Part shown: positions 1 to 8,748 of the stretch, piece after piece
Numbering within the stretch: the first letter of the stretch is position 1
Layout of the letters: every line of letters starts with the position of its first letter
From: Ramlibacter agri
Lineage (GTDB): Bacteria; Pseudomonadota; Gammaproteobacteria; Burkholderiales; Burkholderiaceae_C
Assembly: GCF_012927085.1 (NCBI RefSeq)
Contig: NZ_JABBFX010000002.1
Location: 992,001 to 1,056,000, forward strand
Direction: 5' to 3'
Length of the DNA stretch: 64,000 nucleotides
Program-made: the position numbers and the translations under genes
The notes under the pieces: generated by a model
Database searches by the model: none
What the model was told of the DNA's origin: nothing
What the model saw: the letters and a program-made list of their open reading frames with translations, nothing else

Positions 1-190
1 CGCCACCCGTGCCGAGGCCGCCATTGAGGCCCGTGCCGGGCACCGGGGCCGCGCCCATGGTGCCGGCGCCGGTGGTGCCAGCGGGCGGGACCGCGCCGGT
101 CTCGGCCTGCTTGCTGCAGGCGTCCAGCGCCAGCGATGCAAGCATCGCCAGCAGCAGGCTGGCCGGGGTCGTCCAGGCGGTCCGCTTCAT
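1..190 (-). CDS. small lipoprotein, 3' end cut by window edge
   Basis: The reading frame opens at the ATG at 190 and runs off the left edge. It begins with a basic n-region (MKRTAW) and a hydrophobic stretch ending in a Cys at about residue 25, so it looks like a secreted lipoprotein. The residues before the Cys (LALDAC) are an imperfect lipobox. After the Cys the chain is low-complexity, rich in Gly, Ala, Pro and Thr. It starts two bases after the stop of the upstream lipoprotein gene, so the two probably share one transcript. Function unknown. Confidence 0.6.
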   Translation of the reverse strand, partial: MKRTAWTTPASLLLAMLASLALDACSKQAETGAVPPAGTTGAGTMGAAPVPGTGLNGGLGTGG

Positions 191-192
191 CG

Positions 193-495
193 TCACTGCG
201 TCGTGGTGGTGGTGCTGGGCGTGCTGGGCGTCGCGGCGCTCGTGTCGGGCGTCGTGCCCGCGGTGCCGGCCGCGCCCGGAGCCGCGCCCATGCTGGCGCT
301 GCCCGCCGCGGTGGTGTCGGTGCTCGGGGTGGCCGGCGTGGTGGTGGAGGCGGTGGTGTCGGTGGACGACGGCGACGGCGTGGTCGTCGTGGTGGACGAC
401 GTCGTCGAAGTGTCGGTCGCTTCGTGCTTGCTGCAGGCCGACAGGCCCAGGGCAGCCATCAGGGCCACGGCGGCCGCGATAGAAATGGTCTTCAT
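193..495 (-). CDS. small Ser/Thr-rich lipoprotein
   Basis: A 100-residue protein with a signal peptide ending in a good lipobox (LSAC, Cys about residue 21), followed by a mature part made almost only of Thr, Ser, Pro, Ala and Asp. An AGGAG-type ribosome site (AAGGAG) lies about 8 bases before the ATG at 495. The composition suggests an extended, flexible surface or periplasmic tail rather than an enzyme. It is followed after two bases by another lipoprotein gene of similar style, suggesting a small operon of envelope lipoproteins. No family is recognised. Confidence 0.65.
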   Translation of the reverse strand: MKTISIAAAVALMAALGLSACSKHEATDTSTTSSTTTTTPSPSSTDTTASTTTPATPSTDTTAAGSASMGAAPGAAGTAGTTPDTSAATPSTPSTTTTTQ

Positions 496-640
496 CAGGA
501 ACTCCTTGTTTCGTTCAGGTGTGAGAGAGGGACAGCGTTTCCGCTGGCCTGCGGTGCATTTTCGGGACCGGCCTCCACGGCCGTGTCATCCGCCAATGTC
601 GAAGGCTGTAGGACAAGGCACAGCGGGACGGAGGCACGCC

Positions 641-1171
641 TCAGGCCATCGCCGAGGCGAGTGCGTCTTCGCGCAGGGCGTCGGCCACCGCGCGCAGTTC
701 CTCCCTGCGCACGGTGATCGAGCGGCCCAGCGCCTGCAGGTCGAGGCGCGAAGCCAGCACGCGGTTGAACACTTCTTCACGTTCCTTGCGCACGTGGCGT
801 TCGACGTATTCGCCGAGGACAGCGACCTTGGCGTCGTACAGCTCGTCCTGCGGCTGCGTGGCCAGGATCTGCGCGACGAACTCGCGCTGGCTGCCGTGCT
901 CGTCCTCGGCTTCGTCCAGCAGGTCGTCGTCGTGCAGCGCCTCGCGCACGGCGGGATGGAACAGCTCCTCTTCCAGCTTCGCGTGGATGGTCAGCTCCAG
1001 GCAGATCTCCTCGGCCAGCGCGCGGCGCTGCAGCGCAGGGGCGCGCTTGCGCACCAGCTCGCGGTAGGCCTCGAACAGCGCGTGCACGGCCAGGTGGTCG
1101 GCATCGAGCAGGTCGATGGCGTCGGGCGCTTGCTTCTTCATGGTGTTGCCTGCGTTTGCCAATGCTTTCAT
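641..1171 (-). CDS. hemerythrin HHE domain protein
   Basis: A 176-residue all-helical protein of the hemerythrin/HHE cation-binding type. An early HLAVHALFEAYREL helix, a middle HAKLEEELFHPAV helix with the His-x3-Glu type spacing, and a later YVERHVRKEREEVF helix supply the expected iron ligands. Family members bind a di-iron centre and take part in oxygen or stress sensing. The start at 1171 is chosen because its ATG overlaps the TGA of the 39-codon ORF upstream (ATGA), which implies translational coupling; a second in-frame Met (MKKQ) at 1141 is possible. The exact role is unknown. Confidence 0.85.
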   Translation of the reverse strand: MKALANAGNTMKKQAPDAIDLLDADHLAVHALFEAYRELVRKRAPALQRRALAEEICLELTIHAKLEEELFHPAVREALHDDDLLDEAEDEHGSQREFVAQILATQPQDELYDAKVAVLGEYVERHVRKEREEVFNRVLASRLDLQALGRSITVRREELRAVADALREDALASAMA

Positions 1172-1287
1172 TGCTTGCCGCGGCGGCCGGTGCCGGCGTC
1201 TTCGGTCTGCATGTCGGTGGCGGGCACGCGCTTCGCCTGCGGCTTGCGGGATTCTTGCGTCGAAGGCTTGCTTTTGCGTGATTCCAT
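1168..1287 (-). CDS. 39-residue basic small protein, coupled to the hemerythrin gene
   Basis: A short ORF encoding 39 residues, rich in Lys, Arg, Ser, Gln and Pro, with no hydrophobic stretch. An AGAGGT ribosome site stands 4-5 bases before the ATG at 1287, and its TGA overlaps the ATG of the downstream hemerythrin gene (ATGA). The good ribosome site and the overlap favour a translated leader or small protein. The composition recalls small stress-associated basic proteins, but no family is recognised. Its length makes the call uncertain. Confidence 0.55.
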   Translation of the reverse strand: MESRKSKPSTQESRKPQAKRVPATDMQTEDAGTGRRGKQ

Positions 1288-1388
1288 GTGTGACCTCTTG
1301 TGCAGGCTTACTCTAGAGAAGCGCTGTCCGAATGCTGTCAGCCCGGAGAAGCCGGTCTTGTAGGAAAGCGGGAGGTCTGTAAAGGGAC

Positions 1389-2708
1389 TCAGCCGTGCTG
1401 CCTCTGCATGCGGCGTTCGTAAGCGGACATCAGTGGTGTCACGGAAATGCCATGCACGATGATCGACACCACGACGACCGAGAGCGTGAGCGTCACCAGG
1501 CGATCGGCCAGCTCGCCGCTGACGCCGTGGTTCAGCGCGTACATCAGGTAGTACAGCGAGCCGACGCCGCGGATGCCGAACCATCCGATCAACAGGCGCT
1601 GGCTGCGCGTGGCGCCGGCGGCGGCCAGGCCGATGTTCACGGCCACCGGCCGGATCACGAGCAGCAGCAGCGCCACGAACCACCATGCCGCGTACTGCCA
1701 CTGCACGGACCACAGCAGCGCGCCGAGGGTGATGACGATCGCCACTTCGCCGATGCGCTCGGCCTGCTCGTTGAAACCCAGCACCGCCTGCGCCATGAAG
1801 GCCGGCGCGTGCTGCGGATCCACCGCCAGCGCCTCGGCGGCGCTGCGATGCGGCAAGGCCAATGCCTCTTCCGCCTTCTTCAGGCTGGCGTCGCCGCTCT
1901 GGCGCTGCTCGAGGCGGCGCAGGGCCACGCCGGCGGCGAACACGGCGAGGAAGCCGTACGCGTGCAGCAGCAGCGCACAGCCATAGGACAGCGCGATGAG
2001 GCCCAGCGCGAGGAAGTCGTCGAGCCCGATCGCCTCCTGGTGCTGCCGCCGCAGGTACAGGACCAGCCGGCCCACGGCCAGGCCCAGCGCCCAGCCCACG
2101 CCCAGCCCCGCAGTGGTGGCCCACACCACATCGAGCGCGAACCAGCGCCACTCGAAAGCGCCCATCTCGTGCAGCCCCATCAGGCCGAGGCCCAGCATCA
2201 CGAAGGGAAAGGCGATGCCGTCGTTGAGGCCGCCTTCGCCCGTCAGCGCGAAACGCAGCTTGTCGCGGTCACCGACGTCGTGCACCTGCACTTCGGAAGC
2301 GAGCACGGGATCGGTGGGCGCCAGGATCGCCCCCAGCAGCACAGCCGCACCGAACGGCAGGCCGAGGAACATCCAGGCCGCCACGGCGATCAGCAGCACC
2401 GTCAGCACCATCGAATTGACCGCGAGCCGCACCGGCAGCGCCCAGCGCTTGTCACGCAGGCCCGAACTGAGCTTGAGGCCGGAGGTGAAGAGCGACAGCA
2501 GCACCACCACTTCGGCGATGCGCTCCAGCAAGTGCGCATCGAGGCGTGGCTCGAGGGCCACGAGGTGCAGCAGCAAAGGACTGACCGCCAGCCCCACCAG
2601 GAGGTAGAGCATGGCGGTCGACAGCGGCAGCCGCTTCAGCACCGTGGAACCCAGGGCCATCAGCACCAGCAGCAAGCCCACGAGGACGGACCAGATGGCA
2701 AATTCCAT
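1389..2708 (-). CDS. CPA1-type cation:proton antiporter
   Basis: A 439-residue polytopic membrane protein with about 11-12 hydrophobic segments. Two hallmark regions of the NhaP/CPA1 antiporter family are present: APTDPVLASEV with Asp133, and LTGEGGLNDGIAFPF with Asn162-Asp163, which form the ion-binding site. Members exchange Na+ or K+ for H+ across the inner membrane. The length fits the bare transmembrane core with no large C-terminal cytoplasmic domain. It stands alone between the hemerythrin pair and a hydrolase gene, all on the minus strand. Substrate ion cannot be told from sequence. Confidence 0.88.
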   Translation of the reverse strand: MEFAIWSVLVGLLLVLMALGSTVLKRLPLSTAMLYLLVGLAVSPLLLHLVALEPRLDAHLLERIAEVVVLLSLFTSGLKLSSGLRDKRWALPVRLAVNSMVLTVLLIAVAAWMFLGLPFGAAVLLGAILAPTDPVLASEVQVHDVGDRDKLRFALTGEGGLNDGIAFPFVMLGLGLMGLHEMGAFEWRWFALDVVWATTAGLGVGWALGLAVGRLVLYLRRQHQEAIGLDDFLALGLIALSYGCALLLHAYGFLAVFAAGVALRRLEQRQSGDASLKKAEEALALPHRSAAEALAVDPQHAPAFMAQAVLGFNEQAERIGEVAIVITLGALLWSVQWQYAAWWFVALLLLVIRPVAVNIGLAAAGATRSQRLLIGWFGIRGVGSLYYLMYALNHGVSGELADRLVTLTLSVVVVSIIVHGISVTPLMSAYERRMQRQHG

Positions 2709-2777
2709 GCGGGGAATTGTTCAGGAGCGGATGGCGCCTGCGTGTGAGCAAACGCCGCGTCCTTGCCTGCCGCGAAC

Positions 2778-3596
2778 TCAGAGCCTCCCGAGAGCCGCCT
2801 TCAGCGCCTTGCGCACCGTGGGGAACTGGTGCACGTCGCTGTGGCCCGCGCCGGTCACGCGCAGCAGCTGGGCCGAGCGGAAGGCGCTGCACAGTTTCTC
2901 GCTGTGCGAGATCGGGATCAGTTCGTCCTTGTCGCCGTGGATCAACATCACCGGACCGAGCAGCTTGGCCGCATGTTCCAGCGTGTGCAGCGGATAGCGC
3001 AGCACCTGCACCGGCACCCAGGGATAGATCTCCGCCGCCAGCACGCGCATGCTGCTGTACGCCGAGACGAGCATCGTCAGGTCCGGCGCGCGGCCTTCGG
3101 AGCACAGGTGCGCCGCCAGCCCCGCGGCCAGGCCCGTGCCCAGCGACTGGCCGGAGATCACCACGCGCTTGCCCGAGTACATGGGCGCGACCTGCTCCCA
3201 AACCGCTCGCACGTCTGCACGCAGCTGTTCTTCGCTTTCGATCTGGCCGCTGCTCTTGCCGAAGCCGCGATAGTCGAACATCACGACGTCGAAGTTGGCC
3301 TGGCGGAAGGCGTCCAGCTCCACGAACCACTTCTTCAAGTTGCCGGAGTTGCCGTGCAGGAAGAAGAAGACGCCGCGCGGATTGGGGCATTGCAGGTGCG
3401 CGACGGAGAGGCGCGCGCCCGGCACGTCGACGAAGAACTCGCGGGTGTCGGGGTCCTTCGAGATCGGTTCGTCCAGCGCCAGCGGGTCGGGCTCGAACAG
3501 CAGCCGTTCCTGGCGGAACCAGAGCCATCCCACGGCACCGGCGTAGACGGCGCCGATGGCCAGCAGGACGGAGGCGGTGAAGATCGCGTAAACCAT
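2778..3596 (-). CDS. membrane-anchored alpha/beta hydrolase
   Basis: A 272-residue protein starting with a single hydrophobic anchor (residues about 3-28), then an alpha/beta hydrolase fold. Visible elements are the oxyanion-loop motif HGNSGN (81-86), the nucleophile elbow GQSLG with Ser151, an acid in the HGDKDE stretch (220-225) and the catalytic His252 in GHSD. The domain resembles the YqiA/Bem46-like hydrolases with one N-terminal helix. The start at 3596 is preferred over in-frame upstream codons because GGAGGAGG lies 6 bases ahead of it. The substrate is unknown. Confidence 0.8.
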   Translation of the reverse strand: MVYAIFTASVLLAIGAVYAGAVGWLWFRQERLLFEPDPLALDEPISKDPDTREFFVDVPGARLSVAHLQCPNPRGVFFFLHGNSGNLKKWFVELDAFRQANFDVVMFDYRGFGKSSGQIESEEQLRADVRAVWEQVAPMYSGKRVVISGQSLGTGLAAGLAAHLCSEGRAPDLTMLVSAYSSMRVLAAEIYPWVPVQVLRYPLHTLEHAAKLLGPVMLIHGDKDELIPISHSEKLCSAFRSAQLLRVTGAGHSDVHQFPTVRKALKAALGRL

Positions 3597-3618
3597 GTTG
3601 CCTCCTCCGGGCATGGGC

Positions 3619-3957
3619 CTAGCGACCGCGCTTCGCGTCGGGGTCACTGGGGCCGTTCCTGTCGGACATGCCGGGATTCGGCGCACCCAGTTCGCCGGCG
3701 TCGCTGGGCTTCTTGTCGTCCCACGTGCGGCCGGCCTCCGTGACCTTGCCGCGCGGGTGGACCATGTCGGTGCCGTCGTCGAACTGCAGCTCGCCGCCGG
3801 CGTCGGGCCGGTCATCGGCCACGCCGTGGTCGCCCTGGTTGGCGCCCGACGGGGGGACCAGGTCGGGCTGCCGGTCGCTGGTCACGCCGACCTTGCCGGA
3901 GCCGTCGCCCTTGTCCGTGCGGGGCATCCCGTCGCGGGGTTCTTGCTGCTTGGGCAT
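3619..3957 (-). CDS. hypothetical hydrophilic protein, Asp/Gly/Pro-rich
   Basis: A 112-residue, strongly hydrophilic and probably disordered protein, rich in Asp, Gly, Pro, Lys and Arg, with no signal peptide or membrane segment. The start at 3957 is chosen for the AAAGGAGAA ribosome site 6 bases upstream; the frame remains open upstream to 4041. It lies 22 bases before the hydrolase gene start and probably shares its transcript. Similar short low-complexity proteins occur in Comamonadaceae stress-related regions, but no function is recognised. Confidence 0.6.
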   Translation of the reverse strand: MPKQQEPRDGMPRTDKGDGSGKVGVTSDRQPDLVPPSGANQGDHGVADDRPDAGGELQFDDGTDMVHPRGKVTEAGRTWDDKKPSDAGELGAPNPGMSDRNGPSDPDAKRGR

Positions 3958-4121
3958 CGTCTTCTCCTTTGCTTCCCGGCGGGCTTGTGGTCCGCCATGG
4001 CATGGAGTGTTCCCCGTGGCCAACGGCCGACCTGTCGGCACCCACAGGGACGTGGCGTAGGAAGCCGGCCCGGCAGCGGATCAGGAAATGGACGCCTGCA
4101 GGCGCGGAGAGCCGCCCGCCC

Positions 4122-4817
4122 TCAAGCGGGTCGGTACCAGGCGCGCAGGCGCGCGCGCTCGGCCTCGCCGAGGCCCAGGCCGCGCTGGAAGTAGGCCTCC
4201 AGCGAGCCGTAGGACGAATCGACTTCGTCGAAGGCCGCGGCCAGGAAATCCGGCTGCACGCGCCACAGCACCTCCATCACCTCGCGCGGCATGGCGTAGC
4301 GGCCTTCGGCCGGGAAGGCGAGCCGCTCGTTGGTGAGGAGGTAGTCCTGCATCACCTCGGCCTCGCTGGTGCCCACGGCGCGCAGCACCAGCGCCGCGGC
4401 GAAGCCGGTGCGGTCCTTGCCGGCGGTGCAGTGGAAGACGGTGGGGGCGTCGGATTCCAGCAGGTGCGCGAAGAACTCGGCGAAGCGCGGCGTGTTCTCG
4501 CGCACGAAGCCGCGGTAGGTGTCCTGCATGTGCAGCGCCACGTCGGCCGGCGTGATGCGTTCGCCGGCCTCGCGCAGCGCGTGCAGCCGCTGCACGATGG
4601 TCGGCTCGATCGGCAGCGAATGCACGGCGACGCCGGCCAGCCTGCAGGCAGCGGCCTCGCGCTCGGTCACGCCGCGGAAATCGAGCACGCGCCGGATGCC
4701 CAGCGCGCGCAGCTGGCGCAGGTCGTCCTCCTGCAGCGCCCCGAGGTGGTCGGAGCGGAACAGGACGGGACGCAGGGTGTGGACGGGACGGAAGTTGGTG
4801 GAACCGGCGAGGCGCAT
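4122..4817 (-). CDS. tyrosine-protein phosphatase
   Basis: A 231-residue protein with the P-loop signature HCTAGKDRTG, catalytic Cys130 and Arg136. An upstream DFRGVTERE segment (47-55) fits the bacterial tyrosine/serine phosphatase family (Y_phosphatase3 type, like MptpB/LipA). Such enzymes dephosphorylate phosphotyrosine and sometimes phosphoserine or phosphoinositides. No signal peptide is visible, so it is probably cytoplasmic. The ATG at 4817 follows the end of the exported-protein gene upstream by 32 bases. The substrate is not predictable. Confidence 0.85.
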   Translation of the reverse strand: MRLAGSTNFRPVHTLRPVLFRSDHLGALQEDDLRQLRALGIRRVLDFRGVTEREAAACRLAGVAVHSLPIEPTIVQRLHALREAGERITPADVALHMQDTYRGFVRENTPRFAEFFAHLLESDAPTVFHCTAGKDRTGFAAALVLRAVGTSEAEVMQDYLLTNERLAFPAEGRYAMPREVMEVLWRVQPDFLAAAFDEVDSSYGSLEAYFQRGLGLGEAERARLRAWYRPA

Positions 4818-4849
4818 GCCCCTATTGTCCCGCACCGGCCTTGCCCCGC

Positions 4850-5523
4850 TCAGGGCGTCAATGTCAGCGAGACCGGGAACTCGAAATCCGCAGTCCGGCC
4901 ATCGTTCGCGGTGAACCGCATCAGCAAGGCACCGTTGTAGGTCCCTGCCGGCAGGCAGGCGCGGGTGAACGGGTCGCAGTAGTTCAGGACGTGCTCGCTG
5001 ACTCCGCCATTGAATGCATAGAAGGCCAGCCAGTTCGCGAGCAGCGGATTGCCGGCGGCCGCCGCGGGATAGGAATCGGTGCGCGTGCCGCGGCGGGAGA
5101 AGGTGCCCGGCACCTGCGCCACCAGCTGCGGGATGATCGTGCCAGCCGGATGGGCGTCCAGCGAGGCGGTAGCCGTGACGGTTTCCGACGCCGGCGTCAT
5201 CGCATACAAGCCGGTCGGCACGACGGCGTGCCGCACGGTCAGCTTGCGCACCAGGTGCTGCGTCGAGCTGGGGTCCTTCACATCCGGTACGTTCGCCTCC
5301 AGCTGGAACTCCAGCCCGTAAGGACCATCGGTAGGCAGCAAGGTCGCGGGCGGCTGGAAGGTCAACGTGTTGCCGCTGCGCGTGAGCCAGCTGGGAATCA
5401 TGTACTCCGAGCTGCTGGCGGCCCCGGCCAGGACGGCGCGCGGCGTGATGTCCCAGCTGGTGGCTGCCGCACGGCCAGGGCCAAGGCCGCCGCGCGGCCC
5501 GCCAATACTGCATTTCTCCGCAT
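4850..5523 (-). CDS. exported protein of unknown function with apparent frameshift in its signal peptide
   Basis: The body of the frame (to 4850) encodes about 200 residues of a beta-rich protein with two Cys (NYCDPF, RACLPAG). The ATG at 5523 has a GAGGAGA ribosome site and opens a perfect signal peptide start (MRRNAVLAGRAAALALAV), but this lies in a different frame from the body. Adding one G after the GTG near 5470 joins the frames and gives AVAAATSWD, a good signal-peptidase site. Without the shift the body frame only has a TTG at 5539 overlapping the ribosome site, or an internal ATG. Either a recent frameshift or a sequencing error; no family recognised. Confidence 0.55.
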
Positions 5524-5647
5524 TCTCTCCTCGATTCAATGTTAGGAAACTACGAATCGAGTATAGGAATCAGAGCGATCGGCCTCCGGTAAAAGGTCGC
5601 ACCTTCGTTGCATTCAGCGCGAACGGCTGCTCTTGCTGTCGCGAGGC

Positions 5648-7717
5648 TTACTTCCACATCGAGCGGGCGCGACTGCGCACCTGCAGCACCGGCGCTTGCG
5701 GCTGCGCCGAGGCGGCCGAAAGCGATGGCGCGTCCGGCCAGCACACCTGCTCGAAGGCCGCCAGCATCGCTTCGCTGATGAAGCGCGTGCGCCCGGCATA
5801 GACGTGCTTGTCACCGCCGCTCGCCTGCTGCGAGATGTAGAAGCGCTGCGGCACCAGCAGGTGCAACTGCTCCTTGGCGCGCGTCATCGCCACGTAGAGC
5901 AGCCGGCGCTCTTCCTCGAGTTCCTCGGTGGTGCCGGTGGCCATGTCGCTCGGGATGCAGCCGTCCACGCAGTTCAGCACGTGCACCGCCTTCCACTCCT
6001 GGCCCTTGGCGCTGTGGATGGTGGAGAGGATCAGGTAGTCCTCGTCGCGCAGCGGCGGGCCGCTCTGGTCGCTGGTCACTTCGGGCGGATCCAGCGTCAG
6101 CTCGGTGAGGAAGCGTTCGCGGCTGCCATAGCCGGCCGCGAGGCGCGCGAGCTGGTCCAGGTCCAGCTTGCGCACCTGCGCGTCCTCGTGCAGCCGCTCC
6201 AGGTGCGGCTGGTACCAGGCCTTGGCCAGCTCCATGTCGGCCGGCCAGGCGAGTTCGGCGTCATTGAGCTTCGCGAACAGCGAGGCGAGCGGCGCCCAGT
6301 CTTCTTTCGCCTGCGCCGGCGGCTCGAAGCCCTGCAGCGCCACGTGCGGGTCGCTGGCCTCGCCCATCGCATCGAGCAGGCGCGTGGCGGTGGCCGCGCC
6401 GACGCCAGGCACGAGCTGCGCGACGCGGAAGCCCGCCATGCGGCTGCGCGGGTTCTGGGCGAAGCGCAACACCGCCAGCAGGTCCTTGATGTGCGAGGCT
6501 TCCAGGAATTTGAGCCCGCCGAACTTGACGAAGGGGATGTTGCGGCGCGCCAGTTCCAGCTCCAGCGCGGCGCTGTGGTGGCTGGCGCGGAACAGCACCG
6601 ACTGCGACTTCAGCACCGCGCCGGCCTCGCGCTGGCGCAGCACCTGGTCGGCCACCCAGCGCGCCTGCTGCGCCTCGTCCGGCACCAGCACCAGCTGCGC
6701 CTTCTGGCTTGACACCTTGTCGGTGTACAGGTCCTTGGCATGGCGCTCGCGCGCTTGCGCGATCACCGCGTTGCTCGCTTCCAGGATAGGCTGCGTGCTG
6801 CGGTAGTTGCGCTCCAGCGTGACGATGCGCGCTTCCTGCGTGAACTGGCGCGGGAAGTCGAGGATGTTGCGCACCGTCGCGCCGCGGAAGGAATAGATGC
6901 TCTGCGCGTCGTCGCCGACCACCGTGACGCCCTGCCCCGTCGGCTTCATGCCGAGGATGATCTCGGCCTGCAGCTTGTTCGTGTCCTGGTATTCGTCGAC
7001 GAGCAGGTGGTCGAAGCGCGCGCCGACCTCTTCGGCCAGCGCGGGCTCGGCCATCATGTCGGCCCAGAAGGCCAGCAGGTCGTCGTAATCGAGGACGTTC
7101 TGCTGCTGCTTGGCCTCGACATAGGCGCCGAACAGCTTCTTCAGTTCGTCCTCCCACTGCGTGCACCACGGGTAGGTGTTCTGCAGCACCAGCGACAGCG
7201 GGTCGCGCGTGTTGAGCACGCGTGAATAGATGCCGAGGCAGGTGCCCTTGAGCGGGAAGCGCTTCTTCGTTTCCGAGAAGCCGATCTCGTGGCGCACCAG
7301 GCCCATCAGGTCCTCGGAGTCGCCGCGGTCGTGGATGGTGAAGTTCTCCTCCAGCCCGATGCGCGGCGCGTACTCGCGCAGCAGGCGCGCGCCGATGCTG
7401 TGGAAGGTGCCGCTCCAGGGCAGGTTGGGTAGGGACTGCGTGCCTTGCAATCCAAGCGCCTGCTGCAGCACGCCGCCCACGCGGCGCTCCATCTCCTGCG
7501 CCGCGCGCCGGCTGAAGGTGAGCAGCATCATGCGCTGCGGGTCGGCGCCGTGGCGGATCAGGTTGGCGACGCGATGCGCCAGCGTGTTGGTCTTGCCGGA
7601 GCCCGCGCCCGCGATCACCAGCAGCGGCCGCGTGTCGCCGGCGGACTCGCCGGTGCCGTGGGTGGCGGCTTCGCGCTGCTGCTGATTGAGAGATTCGAGA
7701 GGGTCACGGGACTGCAT
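5648..7717 (-). CDS. UvrD/Rep-type SF1 DNA helicase
   Basis: A 689-residue superfamily 1A helicase. Motifs in order: Walker A GAGSGKT (37-43), DEx-box DEYQDTN, GDDAQSIYSFRGA, TIHSAKGQEW and LYVAMTRAKEQL. The family unwinds DNA 3'-5' using ATP in repair and at stalled forks. It is shorter than UvrD and is a second, distinct helicase in this window besides the PcrA-like one at 24.0-26.4 kb. It lacks the Tudor-like C-terminal tail seen in that protein. Its gene is divergent from the DUF72 gene 75 bases away. Confidence 0.9.
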   Translation of the reverse strand: MQSRDPLESLNQQQREAATHGTGESAGDTRPLLVIAGAGSGKTNTLAHRVANLIRHGADPQRMMLLTFSRRAAQEMERRVGGVLQQALGLQGTQSLPNLPWSGTFHSIGARLLREYAPRIGLEENFTIHDRGDSEDLMGLVRHEIGFSETKKRFPLKGTCLGIYSRVLNTRDPLSLVLQNTYPWCTQWEDELKKLFGAYVEAKQQQNVLDYDDLLAFWADMMAEPALAEEVGARFDHLLVDEYQDTNKLQAEIILGMKPTGQGVTVVGDDAQSIYSFRGATVRNILDFPRQFTQEARIVTLERNYRSTQPILEASNAVIAQARERHAKDLYTDKVSSQKAQLVLVPDEAQQARWVADQVLRQREAGAVLKSQSVLFRASHHSAALELELARRNIPFVKFGGLKFLEASHIKDLLAVLRFAQNPRSRMAGFRVAQLVPGVGAATATRLLDAMGEASDPHVALQGFEPPAQAKEDWAPLASLFAKLNDAELAWPADMELAKAWYQPHLERLHEDAQVRKLDLDQLARLAAGYGSRERFLTELTLDPPEVTSDQSGPPLRDEDYLILSTIHSAKGQEWKAVHVLNCVDGCIPSDMATGTTEELEEERRLLYVAMTRAKEQLHLLVPQRFYISQQASGGDKHVYAGRTRFISEAMLAAFEQVCWPDAPSLSAASAQPQAPVLQVRSRARSMWK

Positions 7718-7792
7718 GGAACCTGTATATTAGTCCAGTATTTTTGCGGAACAGACCAGGAAGCGCAGCGCCTGCTCTGTCCCCAACTGACT

Positions 7793-8698
7793 ATGGAAAA
7801 TGTCCTGGTCGGCTCGGCTTCGTGGACCGACCCCACCCTGATCCGATGCGGCCGCTTCTACCCGCCGCAGTGCAAGACCGCCGAACAGCGCCTGCGCTTC
7901 TACGCGCAGCAGTTCCCGCTGGTGGAGGTGGATTCCAGCTACTACGCCATGCCGCTGCCGCAGACCGCGCAGCTGTGGGCCGAGCGCACGCCGAGCGACT
8001 TCACCTTCAACGTCAAGGCCTTCCGCCTGTTCACCGGCCACCAGGCGCTGGTCACCGCGCTGGACCGCGACTTGCAGAAGGCGCTGGGCCCCGAGGCGCC
8101 GCGCACGCTGTATTACGACAAGCTGCCGCCGGAGCTGCGCGACGAACTCTGGCGGCGCTTCATCGCGGCGCTGCAGCCGCTGCGCGCCAGCGGCAAGCTG
8201 GGCGCCGTGCATTTCCAGTTCGCGCCCTGGCTGCTGCGCGATCGCGCCAGCATCGCGCACGTGGAGCACTGCGTGGAAAGGATGCAGGGCCACCTCGTGG
8301 CTGCGGAGTTCCGCCATGCCACCTGGTTCCACGGCGATCACCTGGAGCAGACGCTGGACTGGGAACGCGAACTGGGCGTCGTCCACACGGTGGTCGATTC
8401 GCCCCAGGGCTTCGCCGACTGCGTGCCCTGCGTCTGGGACGTGACCAGCCCCGAGCTCGCCGTCGTCCGCCTGCACGGGCGCAACAAGGAGACCTGGAAC
8501 AAGAAAGGGCTCGCGGCTTCCTCGTCGCGCTTCGACTACCAGTACAGCGCCGACGAACTGGCGGCCATGGTGCCGGAAATCGAGCACCTCGCCACCCAGG
8601 CGCGCCGCGTGCACGTGGTCTTCAACACCAACAACGAGGACCAGGGGCAGCTCGGCGCCCGCATGCTGAGGCAGCTGCTGCGGGTAAAGGCGCGGTAA
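7793..8698 (+). CDS. DUF72 (YecE-like) protein
   Basis: A 301-residue protein of the DUF72/YecE family, a TIM-barrel fold. Typical features are GSASWTDP near the start, FYPPQ, VEVDSSYYAMP, FTFNVKAFRLFTGHQ and RLHGRNKETW. The biochemical function of the family is unknown. The ATG at 7793 is chosen because the conserved N-terminal strand (VLVGSASW) starts directly after it. It is divergent from the helicase gene. Confidence 0.85.
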   Translation: MENVLVGSASWTDPTLIRCGRFYPPQCKTAEQRLRFYAQQFPLVEVDSSYYAMPLPQTAQLWAERTPSDFTFNVKAFRLFTGHQALVTALDRDLQKALGPEAPRTLYYDKLPPELRDELWRRFIAALQPLRASGKLGAVHFQFAPWLLRDRASIAHVEHCVERMQGHLVAAEFRHATWFHGDHLEQTLDWERELGVVHTVVDSPQGFADCVPCVWDVTSPELAVVRLHGRNKETWNKKGLAASSSRFDYQYSADELAAMVPEIEHLATQARRVHVVFNTNNEDQGQLGARMLRQLLRVKAR

Positions 8699-8735
8699 AA
8701 AGTTGTACCTCGCCGGGGTGCCTTTGCCCAGCCGC

Positions 8736-8741
8736 TAGACT
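8736..8741 (+). promoter_or_regulatory. candidate -10 element of a leaderless transcript
   Basis: TAGACT ends 7 bases before the ATG at 8749, and no ribosome site is visible in between. No convincing -35 element lies at the usual distance. Confidence 0.35.
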
Positions 8742-8748
8742 GCGCCCC

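Noticed and set aside
203..1363. Long plus-strand frame of 386 codons at the left end
   Set aside because: It lies opposite the lipoprotein and hemerythrin genes, has Val/Ala/Arg runs typical of an antisense frame in GC-rich DNA and no family motif.
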